Of a stretch of DNA of 64,000 nt, positions 26,623-36,233 are shown piece after piece (the first letter of the stretch is position 1; each line of letters begins with the position of its first letter). The position numbers were made by a program, and so were the translations under genes. The notes beneath the pieces were generated by a model, which was not told where the DNA came from, made no database searches, and worked only from the letters and a program-made list of their open reading frames with translations. The DNA lies in NCBI RefSeq assembly GCF_003352045.1, contig NZ_CP025815.1, positions 3,100,001-3,164,000 on the forward strand. The letters are read 5' to 3'. Source of the stretch: Sulfitobacter sp. JL08. GTDB lineage: Bacteria; Pseudomonadota; Alphaproteobacteria; Rhodobacterales; Rhodobacteraceae.

Positions 26623-27285
26623 ATGAACGGGTACAATTTCACCTTGGCTGGCGCGCCGATGACAGCGTTGGGATCGGGGGCTTTGTGGTGGCCCGATCAA
26701 AGCCTATTATGCGTGTCCGATCTGCATCTGGGCAAATCTGAACGGATCGCACGGCGCGGCGGGGCCATTCTGCCCCCCTATGACACACGCGATACCCTGA
26801 CCCGGCTGGGCGCTGATCTGGCGCGCAGCAATGCGCGCACGGTGATCTGTCTTGGCGACAGCTTTGACGATATCGAAGCTGCACAGGCCCTGCCGGAAGA
26901 AGAAAAGCTGTGGATCGCCAAATTGCAGGCCGGACGGCGCTGGATGTGGATCGAAGGCAACCACGATCCCGGCCCGGTCGATCTGGGCGGCAGCCATCTG
27001 GCCGCGTTGCCCCTGCCCCCGCTGATCTTTCGCCACATCGCCCAATCGGGTGCCAGCGGTGAAATTTCAGGGCATTACCATCCCAAGGCACGCATAAAAA
27101 CACGGGCAAAAACCATTTCGCGCCCTGCTTTTCTGATTGATGCCGATCGCGTCATTCTGCCGGCCTACGGCACCTATACCGGCGGGCTGGCCAGCCATGA
27201 TATCGCGCTGGTCAATCTGATGCGACCCGAAGCGATTGCAGTGCTGACCGGCAAAACGCTGCACGCGGTGCCGATGCCGCGCTGA
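26623..27285 (+). CDS. pdeM: Ligase-associated DNA damage response nuclease PdeM
   Basis: A calcineurin-like metallophosphoesterase of 220 residues. The metal-binding motifs are SDLHLGK (near 30), GDSFDD (near 87), GNHD (near 109) and GHYHPK (near 149). PdeM proteins act with the ligase-associated helicase on damaged DNA. The gap to the helicase is 63 bp, so one transcript is likely. Its stop touches the stop of the convergent LytTR gene, leaving no room for a separate terminator. Confidence 0.9.
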   Translation: MNGYNFTLAGAPMTALGSGALWWPDQSLLCVSDLHLGKSERIARRGGAILPPYDTRDTLTRLGADLARSNARTVICLGDSFDDIEAAQALPEEEKLWIAKLQAGRRWMWIEGNHDPGPVDLGGSHLAALPLPPLIFRHIAQSGASGEISGHYHPKARIKTRAKTISRPAFLIDADRVILPAYGTYTGGLASHDIALVNLMRPEAIAVLTGKTLHAVPMPR

Positions 27286-28047
27286 TCAGATCAGGCCCGC
27301 CTGTTCCAGATCGCAACGGTATTTGCGGCTGACCGGCACGATATCACCATTCACCAGCCGAAACGACACTTTGCCGTTCTTGTGTTCTGCCGATTTGATG
27401 GCATCCATAGCAACCCAATGCGATCTGTGTGTGCAATACCCCGGCACCCCCGACATTTCATCGACGGCATCGGAAAATCGCATGCGTATCCGGTGGGTTT
27501 CATCAGGCGTCACGACATCGACAAAACGGTCGTTCACCGACATGCGCAAACCCGGCCCGACAAAATCCCGCGGCAGGCGGCGCAGCAATCGCGGCGGCTC
27601 TTGCGGTGTGGCTATTCCCTTGTACGAGGTGGGTTCAATCCCGGGGATCAGACGCCGGATCACAAAGATCGTTGTCGATATCGCCGCGACGTAGAAGACC
27701 GTCGTCGCGGTATCGGGGCGTGAGGACGCATAACGCGGAACCATCAATTCCATCAGCGCCAGCAATGTGGGTGTGAACAAGACCGTCATCGCAATCACGG
27801 CCGCGATATCCTGCTTGATCGGCTCGGCGTGTTGAAACAACTGACGGCTCATCAGTCGGCATATACCGCCCAACACGATCGAAAGGCCGATCACTGTGCC
27901 CCAGAATATCGTACGCTCGGTGTAGGACAAAATGCCGTATGTCCCGAACGGCCCCGCCAGCGAAACGGCCAGCGTACTCAGAAGCCATATGGCAAGGGGG
28001 GTCGGCGCAAATAGGCCACGCAAGAATTCCGTGATCTTTGCCTGCAT
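27286..28047 (-). CDS. Membrane-anchored LytTR-domain regulator
   Basis: A 253-residue protein with four predicted membrane helices in the first 130 residues (APTPLAIWLLSTLAVSLAG, TIFWGTVIGLSIVLGGICRL, DIAAVIAMTVLFTPTLLALM, TATTVFYVAAISTTIFVI) and a C-terminal LytTR DNA-binding domain (about 165-253; VDVVTPDETHRIRMRFSDAV, HRSHWVAM, VNGDIVPVSRKYR). There is no receiver domain, so it probably senses a membrane signal directly. The divergent thioesterase gene is a possible target. Direct targets are unknown. Confidence 0.8.
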   Translation of the reverse strand: MQAKITEFLRGLFAPTPLAIWLLSTLAVSLAGPFGTYGILSYTERTIFWGTVIGLSIVLGGICRLMSRQLFQHAEPIKQDIAAVIAMTVLFTPTLLALMELMVPRYASSRPDTATTVFYVAAISTTIFVIRRLIPGIEPTSYKGIATPQEPPRLLRRLPRDFVGPGLRMSVNDRFVDVVTPDETHRIRMRFSDAVDEMSGVPGYCTHRSHWVAMDAIKSAEHKNGKVSFRLVNGDIVPVSRKYRCDLEQAGLI

Positions 28048-28191
28048 GTCATTTGCCGAATTCCCGTATAGAACTGATCAAATTGAAAATAAATGAACCT
28101 ACTGGCTTGCATAGGTGTCGATTGCGGGGGTTTTCCCCCTCTCGCGCACTTGTGACACCTCATGTAAACCTGACCGGAATGAGAGACTTAA

Positions 28192-28626
28192 ATGAATGAA
28201 AACATCTTGAACAAGATCAAGACAAGTTTCGCCGCGCAGTCGCTGATGGCGACTTTCGGCGCACAGATTGATCACATTTCGCAGGGACAGGTCAGCATCA
28301 CCGCGCCGATCCTTGAAAACGCGCGCCAGCAGCACGGCTTTGCCCATGCCGGCCTGACGTTTTCGCTGGGCGACAGTGCGGCAGGCTATGCCGCACTGAG
28401 CCTGATGGCGGCGCAGGACGAAGTACTGACCGCCGAGATCAAGATCAACCTGCTGGCCCCGGCGCAAGGCGATATGTTGCGAGCGACCGGCCGGGTTATC
28501 AAACCGGGCCGCCGCCTGATTGTCGTCGGTGCCGAAGTGCACGCCATTGCCGACGGGGTGGAAACACTGATTGCCATTCTGCAGGGCACAATGGTGCCCG
28601 TATCCGGCGCGACCGCATCTGCGTAA
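28192..28626 (+). CDS. PaaI-family hotdog thioesterase
   Basis: A 144-residue hotdog-fold protein. The conserved element is ARQQHGFAHAGLTFSLGDSAAGYAAL, where family members carry the catalytic His/Asp and Gly residues, followed by VLTAEIKINLLAPAQGDMLRATG. Such enzymes hydrolyse acyl-CoA thioesters. It is divergent from the LytTR gene (144-bp gap) and convergent with folD, whose stop lies 3 nt away. The substrate is unknown. Confidence 0.82.
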   Translation: MNENILNKIKTSFAAQSLMATFGAQIDHISQGQVSITAPILENARQQHGFAHAGLTFSLGDSAAGYAALSLMAAQDEVLTAEIKINLLAPAQGDMLRATGRVIKPGRRLIVVGAEVHAIADGVETLIAILQGTMVPVSGATASA

Positions 28627-28629
28627 CTG

Positions 28630-29523
28630 TTACGCTGTCAGCCCCTCGGGCTCGTCCAGCCCGTTGGCGCGGCAGCAGGCCGTGACGGTGTTGGCCAGCA
28701 GACACGCGATGGTCATCGGGCCAACGCCCCCGGGAACCGGCGTGATCGCCCCGGCAACCGCCGCGCAACTGTCGTAATCGACATCACCGACCAACCGCGT
28801 GCCGCCCTCCGGCTTGTCGATCCGGTTGATCCCCACATCGATCACGGTCGCCCCCGGTTTGATCCAGTCGCCCGGCACCATCTGGGGCCGTCCGACAGCG
28901 GCCACCACGATATCGGCGCGTTTGACGACCTCGGCCAGGTTTTTCGTTCTGCTGTGCGCAATCGTGACGGTGCAACTGTCCCCCAACAGCAATTGCGCCA
29001 TTGGCTTGCCCACGATATTTGATCGCCCGATTACCACCGCGTCCATACCGGACAGCGATCCGTGATAGTCGCGCAGCATCATCAGACAGCCCAGCGGAGT
29101 GCAGGGCACCATGGATTTCTGCCCGGTACCCAGCAGGCCGACATTGGAAATGTGAAACCCGTCCACATCCTTGGCCGGATCGATCGAATTGATCACCAGA
29201 TCCTCATCCAAATGCTTGGGCAGCGGCAATTGCACCAGAATGCCGTGAATGTCCGGATCCGCGTTCAAGCTGCCAATCAGGGCCAGCAAATCGGCTTCGG
29301 ACGTGTCGGCATCCAGCTTGTGTTCAACCGATTTCATGCCAACTTCGACAGTCATCTTGCCTTTGGAACGCACATAGACCTGGCTTGCCGGGTCTTCGCC
29401 CACCAGCACCACCGCCAGCCCCGGTGTGATCCCATGGTCCGCTTTCAACCGGGTAACGTGCTCGGCCACCTTGCCGCGTACGGTCGCCGCAAATGCCTTG
29501 CCGTCAATGACAGTCGCTCCCAT
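28630..29523 (-). CDS. folD: Methylenetetrahydrofolate dehydrogenase/cyclohydrolase
   Basis: A bifunctional one-carbon enzyme of 297 residues that interconverts 5,10-methylene-, 5,10-methenyl- and 10-formyl-tetrahydrofolate using NADP. Signatures: [17 protein letters not shown] (with the catalytic Lys), [25 protein letters not shown] and [15 protein letters not shown] near the end. It is co-directional with fhs, 92 bp upstream, and the pair connects formate to the folate pool in the cytoplasm. Confidence 0.96.
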   Translation of the reverse strand: MGATVIDGKAFAATVRGKVAEHVTRLKADHGITPGLAVVLVGEDPASQVYVRSKGKMTVEVGMKSVEHKLDADTSEADLLALIGSLNADPDIHGILVQLPLPKHLDEDLVINSIDPAKDVDGFHISNVGLLGTGQKSMVPCTPLGCLMMLRDYHGSLSGMDAVVIGRSNIVGKPMAQLLLGDSCTVTIAHSRTKNLAEVVKRADIVVAAVGRPQMVPGDWIKPGATVIDVGINRIDKPEGGTRLVGDVDYDSCAAVAGAITPVPGGVGPMTIACLLANTVTACCRANGLDEPEGLTA

Positions 29524-29570
29524 CGTCCACTCTCCGCTTCATCTTTTTAAAAATACTTTCGCCGAAGGCA

Positions 29571-29625
29571 GGACGCGGCGCGAGCATGTCGCCCTGCGCC
29601 GCGTCCATTGTTTTCTTAAAACAAT
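29571..29625 (-). terminator. Stacked hairpins between fhs and folD
   Basis: In the 92-bp gap two stems stand in a row. ATTGTTTT/AAAACAAT (29607-29625, 3-nt loop) overlaps the fhs stop. GGACGCGGCGC/GCGCCGCGTCC (29571-29581 and 29596-29606) is an 11-bp perfect stem with a 14-nt loop. A U-rich ATTTTTAAAAAG comes about 20 nt later, too far for a classical terminator, so they may limit readthrough or protect the fhs 3' end. Confidence 0.5.
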
Positions 29626-31292
29626 CCTTCGACATCACCATCAGCATTCAGCTTGATGTTTTCTGCAGACGGTACCCGCGGCAAGCCCGGCATCGTCATG
29701 ATCTCGCCGCAGATCACCACAATAAACCCGGCACCCGCGCTCAGGCGCACTTCGCGCACCGGAACACTGAACCCTGTGGGCGCGCCGCGCCGATCGGGAT
29801 CGGTGGTAAAGCTGTACTGGGTCTTGGCCATACAGACAGGAAGGTTGCCGTATCCTTGCGCTTCCCAATCCTTCAGTTGTGTGCGGATCTTCTGATCAGC
29901 CAGAACCTCGTCGGCGCGGTAAATCCGTTTGGCAACGGTGTTGATCTTTTCGAACAATCCCATGTCGTCGGGATAGATCGGAGCGAAGTTGGCCATGTCC
30001 GCATCGGCAATCTGCGCCACGCGGGTTGCCAGATCTCTGGCACCTTCGCCGCCCTTTTCCCAGTGGCGCGACAGGATCGCCTCGGATCCGTGGGCCTCGA
30101 CATAATCCTTCACCGCCTGCACTTCGGCGTCGGTATCTGTCACGAAATGGTTGATCGCCACAACGACGGGCACGCCAAAGCTTTTGACGTTTTCGATGTG
30201 TCGCCCAAGGTTGGGGCACCCCTTTTTCACGGCCTCTACGTTTTCGGTGCCAAGATCGGCCTTTTTCACGCCGCCGTTCATTTTCATCGCACGCACTGTG
30301 GCCACGATCACCACGCAGGACGGCGCAAGGCCGGCCTTGCGGCATTTGATGTTCATGAACTTTTCAGCCCCGAGATCGGCACCGAACCCTGCTTCGGTCA
30401 CGACGTAATCGGCCAGTTTCAGCGCTGTCGTGGTCGCAATGACCGAGTTGCATCCATGTGCGATGTTGGCGAACGGGCCGCCATGCACAAAGGCGGGGTT
30501 GTTTTCCAGCGTCTGCACAAGGTTTGGCTGCATTGCGTCTTTCAGCAGCACGGTCATTGCGCCGTCCGCCTTGATATCACGGGCGAAAACCGGGCTGCGG
30601 TCGCGGCGATAGGCCACGATCATGTTGCCGAGGCGCTCCTGCAGATCGCTCAGGTTCTTGGACAGACACAGGATCGCCATCACTTCGGACGCGACGGTGA
30701 TGTCAAACCCGGCCTCGCGCGGGAAGCCGTTGGAGACACCGCCAAGGCTGGCTGTGATCTGGCGCAATGCGCGGTCGTTCATGTCGACAACACGGCGCCA
30801 CACGACGCGACGGGTGTCGATCTCAAGCTCGTTGCCCCAGTAGATGTGGTTGTCGATCATCGCCGACAGCAGGTTATGGGCCGATGTGATCGCATGAAAA
30901 TCGCCTGTGAAATGCAGGTTCATTTCTTCCATCGGAACAACTTGCGCATATCCGCCACCCGCAGCGCCGCCCTTCATCCCGAAGTTCGGGCCAAGCGATG
31001 CCTCGCGGATACAGACGGCCGCGTTCTTTCCGATCAGGTTCAACCCGTCGCCCAGACCGACGGTTGTTGTTGTCTTGCCCTCACCTGCGGGGGTCGGGTT
31101 GATCGCGGTGACAAGGATCAGCTTGCCATCGGCACGATCCTGTACGGAATTGATGAAGGACTGGCTGACCTTGGCCTTGTCGTGGCCGTAGGGCAGCAGA
31201 TCATCACTGGAAATTCCCAGCTTGGCGCCGATTTCGTTAATCGGTTTTTTATTCGCTTCGCGGGCAATCTGAATATCGGTCTTAAAGCTCAT
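29616..31292 (-). CDS. fhs: Formate-tetrahydrofolate ligase
   Basis: Makes 10-formyl-tetrahydrofolate from formate, tetrahydrofolate and ATP; 558 residues, full length. The P-loop-like motif is [20 protein letters not shown] near residue 65, followed by [20 protein letters not shown] and [16 protein letters not shown]. The start at 31292 follows AAAGGGA. It heads a transcript with folD. In roseobacters this route lets formate from dimethylsulfoniopropionate or methylated-amine breakdown enter biosynthesis; that context is inferred. Confidence 0.97.
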   Translation of the reverse strand: MSFKTDIQIAREANKKPINEIGAKLGISSDDLLPYGHDKAKVSQSFINSVQDRADGKLILVTAINPTPAGEGKTTTTVGLGDGLNLIGKNAAVCIREASLGPNFGMKGGAAGGGYAQVVPMEEMNLHFTGDFHAITSAHNLLSAMIDNHIYWGNELEIDTRRVVWRRVVDMNDRALRQITASLGGVSNGFPREAGFDITVASEVMAILCLSKNLSDLQERLGNMIVAYRRDRSPVFARDIKADGAMTVLLKDAMQPNLVQTLENNPAFVHGGPFANIAHGCNSVIATTTALKLADYVVTEAGFGADLGAEKFMNIKCRKAGLAPSCVVIVATVRAMKMNGGVKKADLGTENVEAVKKGCPNLGRHIENVKSFGVPVVVAINHFVTDTDAEVQAVKDYVEAHGSEAILSRHWEKGGEGARDLATRVAQIADADMANFAPIYPDDMGLFEKINTVAKRIYRADEVLADQKIRTQLKDWEAQGYGNLPVCMAKTQYSFTTDPDRRGAPTGFSVPVREVRLSAGAGFIVVICGEIMTMPGLPRVPSAENIKLNADGDVEGLF

Positions 31293-31462
31293 GGGAATCC
31301 CTTTTGGCGCGGTTCAGGCATATTTGCTTGTAGCCTAATAGCGTTTGCCGCAGGTCGCGCAGGTCGTATTTCCGACATTTCCGAAGTGAAGAACGTCGGG
31401 GCACGCCCAAAGCGTTTCTTTTCGGAAACATTTTGGCCTTTGTCTTGTGCCTGTGTCTTGTC

Positions 31463-32059
31463 CTAGGTGCGCGCGGCGTTCAGATGCGGCCAGACCGGTT
31501 GATCGGGGATATGCAGTACCACCGTGTCACCGATGTGCAGCGGCCCTTCGCGTTCGACCCAGGCGGTCACACCGCGCAATCCCACAGCCGCTGATCTGAA
31601 CGCCTTGCCGTGGCCCGGCCTGTCTTTTTCGATTTCCTTGCCCGGATAGATGCAGGGCCGGTTTTCCATGTCGATCGTCAGGGACGTTCCGTGCTGGTTC
31701 TGCAATCGCGATGACGGGGGAACATGAGTAAAGTCAGGAATACCCCTGATGATCATCGACGCGCCCAGCCAGGCCGGATCAAGCGCATCCACACCCATTT
31801 TTGCCGCGATCTGGTTCAGTTCCTCGGCCGACAGAATGGTGAACTGGCGCACGTTGCGGATTTCCGTGCCCGGCGCATACTGGGCCGAGGTGCGGGTGCA
31901 GCCGGCGCGGGTCTGACCGCCATGGCGTTGCCCGTCCACGCCGGGGAATATGGCATTCAGCGATTGCACCGGAACCGCGCGCAAATCGTCTGACGTCAAA
32001 GGCACATTGCCCAGCCACGTGATGGTTGCAGAAAATTTCGTCAGTTTGAGAGCGGGCAT
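31463..32059 (-). CDS. MOSC-domain protein
   Basis: A 198-residue single-domain MOSC protein (molybdenum-cofactor sulfurase C-terminal type). It keeps the conserved core (RQFTILSAEELNQIAAKMG, ENRPCIYPGKEIEKDRPGHGKAF and GLRGVTAWVEREGPLHIGDTV). The family binds or transfers sulfur or moves the molybdenum cofactor; in some members the Cys is catalytic, here PCIYPG. Context gives no partner molybdoenzyme. It is followed by a 170-bp gap before fhs. Confidence 0.82.
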   Translation of the reverse strand: MPALKLTKFSATITWLGNVPLTSDDLRAVPVQSLNAIFPGVDGQRHGGQTRAGCTRTSAQYAPGTEIRNVRQFTILSAEELNQIAAKMGVDALDPAWLGASMIIRGIPDFTHVPPSSRLQNQHGTSLTIDMENRPCIYPGKEIEKDRPGHGKAFRSAAVGLRGVTAWVEREGPLHIGDTVVLHIPDQPVWPHLNAART

Positions 32060-32149
32060 TACGTGTCCTTTGGATGCGGATTTTGTGCACAGTGCAACGC
32101 GCCATTTACCACTTCAAGCCAATCTGTCGAACAGAAGCTCTTTTCGTAA

Positions 32150-32935
32150 TCAGGCGTGCATTGTCAGCGTGAAGAACAGGCGCCGGAACACGAAAGTGAC
32201 ACAACCGTTATTGCGCGCAGGATAGGCCGTTTCCATTTCCGCGTCATAGGCATTGATCAGGGCCTTGTGGTCCGCCCCGTTCAACCCATCGAGAAACGGG
32301 CGCGCAAAAGTGCTTTCGGTGAACAGGCGAACCGGATGGCCCTGCCTGCTGGCGGGAAGCACCTGATAATAATCCGTTTCCCACATCTGGAAATCACCCG
32401 ACGGGGACAACAGATCGGCGTAATCCTGTGGCGCCAGAATTCCGGGCGTTGCGGGCAGTGGGCGTTTCAGGAACAGCCGGGCAAAACAATGCGACCACAT
32501 CCGGTGGGACGGGGCCGCATTCTGGTGCGGCATCTGAACGGCCAGCACCCCACCCGGTTTCAGGCCCGAGACAAGCTGTATCAAAACATCCGCGTGCGAC
32601 CCGATCCATTGCAGGGCTGCATTCGAAAATATCAGGGCAACGGGTTGGCGCGGTTGCCATGTGGCAATGTCGGCGCGGACCAGATCGGTATAATCTGCGG
32701 TCTGTTCCGCGCGCGCCAGCATCGCTGGCGAATTGTCCACCCCGATCAGGCGATGATCGGGATAGCGCAACGCCAGCGCTTTCCCAACCACACCCGCACC
32801 GCACCCCAGATCGACAATGTCCCCTTCGGGCAAAGCGCCAAGCGTGTGCAGCAAATCCATCGGGGGGCGCAAACGAAAACCCCGAAACCTGTCATAGGTT
32901 TCGGGGTTCCAGTCTGTTTTCCGTTCTTCGTTCAA
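32150..32935 (-). CDS. tam: Trans-aconitate 2-methyltransferase
   Basis: A 261-residue SAM-dependent methyltransferase of class I fold. The family start [18 protein letters not shown] is followed by motif I ([15 protein letters not shown]) and the conserved [12 protein letters not shown]. Tam methylates trans-aconitate, which inhibits aconitase. It uses a TTG that overlaps the ftsH stop (TTGA). The ftsH intrinsic terminator is encoded within its first 25 codons, so transcription into tam from upstream should be reduced unless ribosomes prevent the hairpin. Confidence 0.88.
   Translation of the reverse strand: MNEERKTDWNPETYDRFRGFRLRPPMDLLHTLGALPEGDIVDLGCGAGVVGKALALRYPDHRLIGVDNSPAMLARAEQTADYTDLVRADIATWQPRQPVALIFSNAALQWIGSHADVLIQLVSGLKPGGVLAVQMPHQNAAPSHRMWSHCFARLFLKRPLPATPGILAPQDYADLLSPSGDFQMWETDYYQVLPASRQGHPVRLFTESTFARPFLDGLNGADHKALINAYDAEMETAYPARNNGCVTFVFRRLFFTLTMHA
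32871..32906 (-). terminator. Strong intrinsic terminator inside the tam coding start
   Basis: On the minus strand CCCCGAAACCT-ATGAC-AGGTTTCGGGG is a perfect 11-bp stem with a 5-nt loop, directly followed by UUUUCGUUU. It begins 26 nt past the ftsH stop and should end the tol-ftsH transcript. The same bases encode [12 protein letters not shown], the conserved N-terminus of Tam, so the sequence does two jobs. Confidence 0.85.
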
Positions 32936-34851
32936 GCCGAAGGTTCCGGCTCCAACCCGCCGTCACTGGGCGGTTTTTTGCGTTTCTTGGCTTTTGGAAT
33001 GGCTGTCACGCTGGGCGCGCTGCCGGAATCGGGTTTGTCATCTTCATCCGGACCGGCCTGTGGCGGTTCACCCCGCATCACGCGCTTGATCTCTTCTCCG
33101 GTCAGAGTTTCGTATTCCAGCAACCCCTGCGCCAGACGCTCGAACTCTTCGGAGTTTTCTTCGATGATCTTGTAGGCGTTTTCATAGCCTTCCGCGATGA
33201 AGCTTTTGACCTCTTCCTCGATCATTTCCTTGGTTTTGGTCGATACCGAAAATCCCGCCGTGTTGCCGGAATAGCCTTCGTGCGCTTCGGAATAGTCGAT
33301 GTTTCCGACCTTGTCGGACATGCCCCAGCGCATCACCATCGCCCGCGCCAAGGCGCTGGCCTGCTGGATATCGCCTGCCGGACCGCTTGAAACCGACTCG
33401 GCCCCGTATTTGAAGATTTCGGCTGCCTTGCCCGCCATTGTCATGGTGATCTTTTCGCGGGCTTCATCCTTGAACATCTGCAACTTGTCCATTTCCGGCA
33501 GCGAAACAACCATGCCCAACGCGCCACCGCGCGGAATGATCGTGGCCTTGTAAACCGGATCGGTCTTGGTCAGCTTCAGGCCCACGATGGCATGGCCTGC
33601 CTCGTGATAGGCTGTTTTTTCCTTCTGGTCTTGCGTCAGCACCATAGAGCGGCGCTCGGCCCCCATCATCACCTTGTCCTTGGAGCTTTCAAAATCCTCC
33701 ATCGTGACAAAGCGGCGCCCGACGCGGGCCGCCATCAGCGCGGCCTCATTCACCAGATTGGCCAGATCGGCGCCCGAAAATCCCGGTGTTCCGCGCGCGA
33801 TGATCCGCAAGTCCACATCAGGGCCCAACGGCGTCTTGCGCGCGTGGACCGCAAGGATTTTCTCGCGTCCCTTGATATCGGGGTTGGCAACTGTGACCTG
33901 ACGGTCAAACCGGCCCGGACGCAACAAGGCAGGATCAAGCACATCCTTGCGGTTGGTCGCCGCGATGATGATCACACCTTCGTTGGCTTCGAACCCGTCC
34001 ATTTCCACCAGCAACTGGTTCAATGTCTGTTCGCGTTCATCGTTGCCGCCGCCATATCCGGCACCACGGTGGCGACCGACGGCGTCAATCTCGTCGATGA
34101 AAACAATGCAGGGCGCGTTTTTCTTGGCCTGTTCGAACATGTCGCGCACCCGGCTGGCACCCACACCCACAAACATTTCCACGAAATCAGACCCCGAAAT
34201 GGTAAAGAACGGTACGCCCGCCTCACCGGCGATCGCCCGCGCAAGCAAGGTTTTACCCGTACCCGGAGGTCCGACAAGCAACGCGCCTTTCGGAATTTTT
34301 CCGCCCAGACGGCTGAATTTCTGCGGGTTGCGCAGGAATTCGACGATTTCTTCCAGTTCTTCCTTGGCTTCGTCGATGCCAGCAACGTCATCAAATGTGA
34401 CGCGTCCATGTTTTTCCGTCAGCATCTTGGCCTTGGATTTTCCAAAGCCCATAGCGCCGCCTTTGCCGCCGCCCTGCATCCGGTTCATGAAGTAAATCCA
34501 GACACCGATCAGCAGCAGGAAGGGCAGCAGCGACATCAGGAAGGTCTGAAAGCCTGATTGCTGTTGCTGTTCGGCGCGGACAGGAATGTTCGCATTGATC
34601 AAAAGCCCTGTGATTTCAGCATCTTCCGGCTTGATCGCAACGTAGTTCTGGCCATCCGTGCGTTCGAACCGAACCTGTTCGCCATCCAGCGTAACCTTGG
34701 TCACATCGCCTGCTTCGACGGCAGTGACAAAGTCGCTATAGCTCATCTCGCGGCTTTGCATCGTTGTTCCAGAGCCGTTGAACATGTTGAAAAGCGCCAG
34801 AATCAGAAAAAACAGACCGACCCAGAATATGACGTTGCGTAGGTTGCCCAA
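32932..34851 (-). CDS. ftsH: ATP-dependent zinc metalloprotease FtsH
   Basis: A membrane-bound AAA protease, 639 residues, that degrades misfolded membrane proteins and regulators. Two N-terminal membrane segments ([37 protein letters not shown]) flank a periplasmic domain. The AAA core has Walker [16 protein letters not shown] (near 194), Walker [10 protein letters not shown] and SRH motifs ([15 protein letters not shown]). The zinc motif HEAGH lies near residue 417. The C-terminus is acidic and disordered. It follows tilS, as in most proteobacteria, after an 80-bp gap that may hold its own promoter. Confidence 0.97.
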   Translation of the reverse strand: MGNLRNVIFWVGLFFLILALFNMFNGSGTTMQSREMSYSDFVTAVEAGDVTKVTLDGEQVRFERTDGQNYVAIKPEDAEITGLLINANIPVRAEQQQQSGFQTFLMSLLPFLLLIGVWIYFMNRMQGGGKGGAMGFGKSKAKMLTEKHGRVTFDDVAGIDEAKEELEEIVEFLRNPQKFSRLGGKIPKGALLVGPPGTGKTLLARAIAGEAGVPFFTISGSDFVEMFVGVGASRVRDMFEQAKKNAPCIVFIDEIDAVGRHRGAGYGGGNDEREQTLNQLLVEMDGFEANEGVIIIAATNRKDVLDPALLRPGRFDRQVTVANPDIKGREKILAVHARKTPLGPDVDLRIIARGTPGFSGADLANLVNEAALMAARVGRRFVTMEDFESSKDKVMMGAERRSMVLTQDQKEKTAYHEAGHAIVGLKLTKTDPVYKATIIPRGGALGMVVSLPEMDKLQMFKDEAREKITMTMAGKAAEIFKYGAESVSSGPAGDIQQASALARAMVMRWGMSDKVGNIDYSEAHEGYSGNTAGFSVSTKTKEMIEEEVKSFIAEGYENAYKIIEENSEEFERLAQGLLEYETLTGEEIKRVMRGEPPQAGPDEDDKPDSGSAPSVTAIPKAKKRKKPPSDGGLEPEPSA

Positions 34852-34931
34852 GGGAACTCTCCTAAATATTCAATCGCGCGATCCGCATAACACGCAAGCA
34901 CTTGGCTAAGATAGAGATCATTCAGCTTTCT

Positions 34932-36233
34932 TCAATGCGATAATAGCGCCGCAAAGAACTCTTCTCCGCTGCGCGACAACGCCACGTGCCAGCCTTCCGC
35001 ACGTCCTGCAAGCGGGGCCGACAACAGATCATCGCCGCGCCAGATCGACGGAGAGGCCAGCAATCCCACCCGCGGTCGGCCGGTTTCGCGCCAGTCGGGG
35101 CATTGTGCCAGACCTTCCTGCCCAAGGGCGCGCACCTCGATATCATCCGTATCGGGCGGCGTGTTGCCTTCGGTTTCGGGGCCTTCCACGTGCCAGCGCT
35201 GATCCCAGGTTTCATCGGGGTGCGCCGCAAGGTCGCGCACCGCATTATATTCGCGGCTGATCCAGATATTGCCCTGATGGCGCGACACGATACTGCCATC
35301 CAGTGTAAAGCGGCGTCCGGCGCGGATTGCCGCGATCAGATCGGACATCGCAGCCCGGCGCGGCGGATATTCGGATCCGCTGACCCACATCACCGCGCGC
35401 ACCAGCAGGCGGCGGGCGATTTCTTCGGGCAGGGTGCGAAACTGCTTCAGATCAATGACAATGTCGCCGTCAACAACATGGCTGGTTTCGCGCGCCGCCA
35501 GAAAACTGTGCCAGTCCAGCGCATCACGCGCCTTGCCCATCTGTTCGGCCACCTGCGCCAGCACCGGGGCGGTGATGCCCAACGGAGCCAGAACCTGCAG
35601 CGCGTTGCGCATTTTGATCCTGTCAAAACGCGGATCATCATTGCTGGGGTCATCGACCCACTTCAGACCATGCTGATCAAGATAATCGCGCAACTGGGCA
35701 CGTGATACATCCAACAACGGGCGCACCAGTGTCACCCCGTTGTGAACCCGGCGCGCCGCCATCGCGGCAAGCCCATCCACACCCGAAGCACGCGACAGCC
35801 GCAGCAGAACCGTTTCCGCCTGATCATCGGATGTGTGCCCAAGTGCCAGAACCGGTATGTCGTTGCTGCGCGCCCAGTCTGTCATCATCTGATAACGTGC
35901 GCGTCGGGCCTGATCCTGCAGATTGCCAGTATGATCCCAGCCGGACCAACGCAGGATCGTGTGTGGAATTTCCAGTGCCTCGCATAGATGCGCCACGCTT
36001 TGCGCCTCGTCCGCAGATGCTGTGCGCAACCCGTGATCAACCGTGACGGCAAACAGGCTGGTCCCCTGCGACAGGCAAATCCGCGATAGAAGATGCAGCA
36101 AGGCAACGGAATCGCCCCCGCCCGATACCGCAACCCCAAGCCGTTCGGGGGGATTGGGCAGGAAATGCGCCGACACACCGCCCAGCAATCCGGACGTGTC
36201 ACTATCCGGTCTATGCGGTGTGTTTTTTGTCAA
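34932..36233 (-). CDS. tilS: tRNA(Ile)-lysidine synthetase
   Basis: Converts C34 of the CAU-anticodon tRNA-Ile to lysidine so that it reads AUA as isoleucine. The 433-residue protein has the PP-loop ATPase motif AVSGGGDSVALL near residue 35 and the family signature LALGHTSDDQAETVLLRLSRASG (shared prefix) near residue 130, with LDVSRAQLRDYL later. The C-terminal part is divergent, as is usual. Its start overlaps the cpoB stop (ATGA). It ties in with the AUA codon in the ileS leader 24 kb away. Confidence 0.92.
   Translation of the reverse strand: MTKNTPHRPDSDTSGLLGGVSAHFLPNPPERLGVAVSGGGDSVALLHLLSRICLSQGTSLFAVTVDHGLRTASADEAQSVAHLCEALEIPHTILRWSGWDHTGNLQDQARRARYQMMTDWARSNDIPVLALGHTSDDQAETVLLRLSRASGVDGLAAMAARRVHNGVTLVRPLLDVSRAQLRDYLDQHGLKWVDDPSNDDPRFDRIKMRNALQVLAPLGITAPVLAQVAEQMGKARDALDWHSFLAARETSHVVDGDIVIDLKQFRTLPEEIARRLLVRAVMWVSGSEYPPRRAAMSDLIAAIRAGRRFTLDGSIVSRHQGNIWISREYNAVRDLAAHPDETWDQRWHVEGPETEGNTPPDTDDIEVRALGQEGLAQCPDWRETGRPRVGLLASPSIWRGDDLLSAPLAGRAEGWHVALSRSGEEFFAALLSH

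Noticed and set aside
29586-31466. 626-codon plus-strand ORF
   Set aside because: It is antisense to fhs, whose protein is clearly conserved; GC-rich codon usage keeps the opposite frame open.
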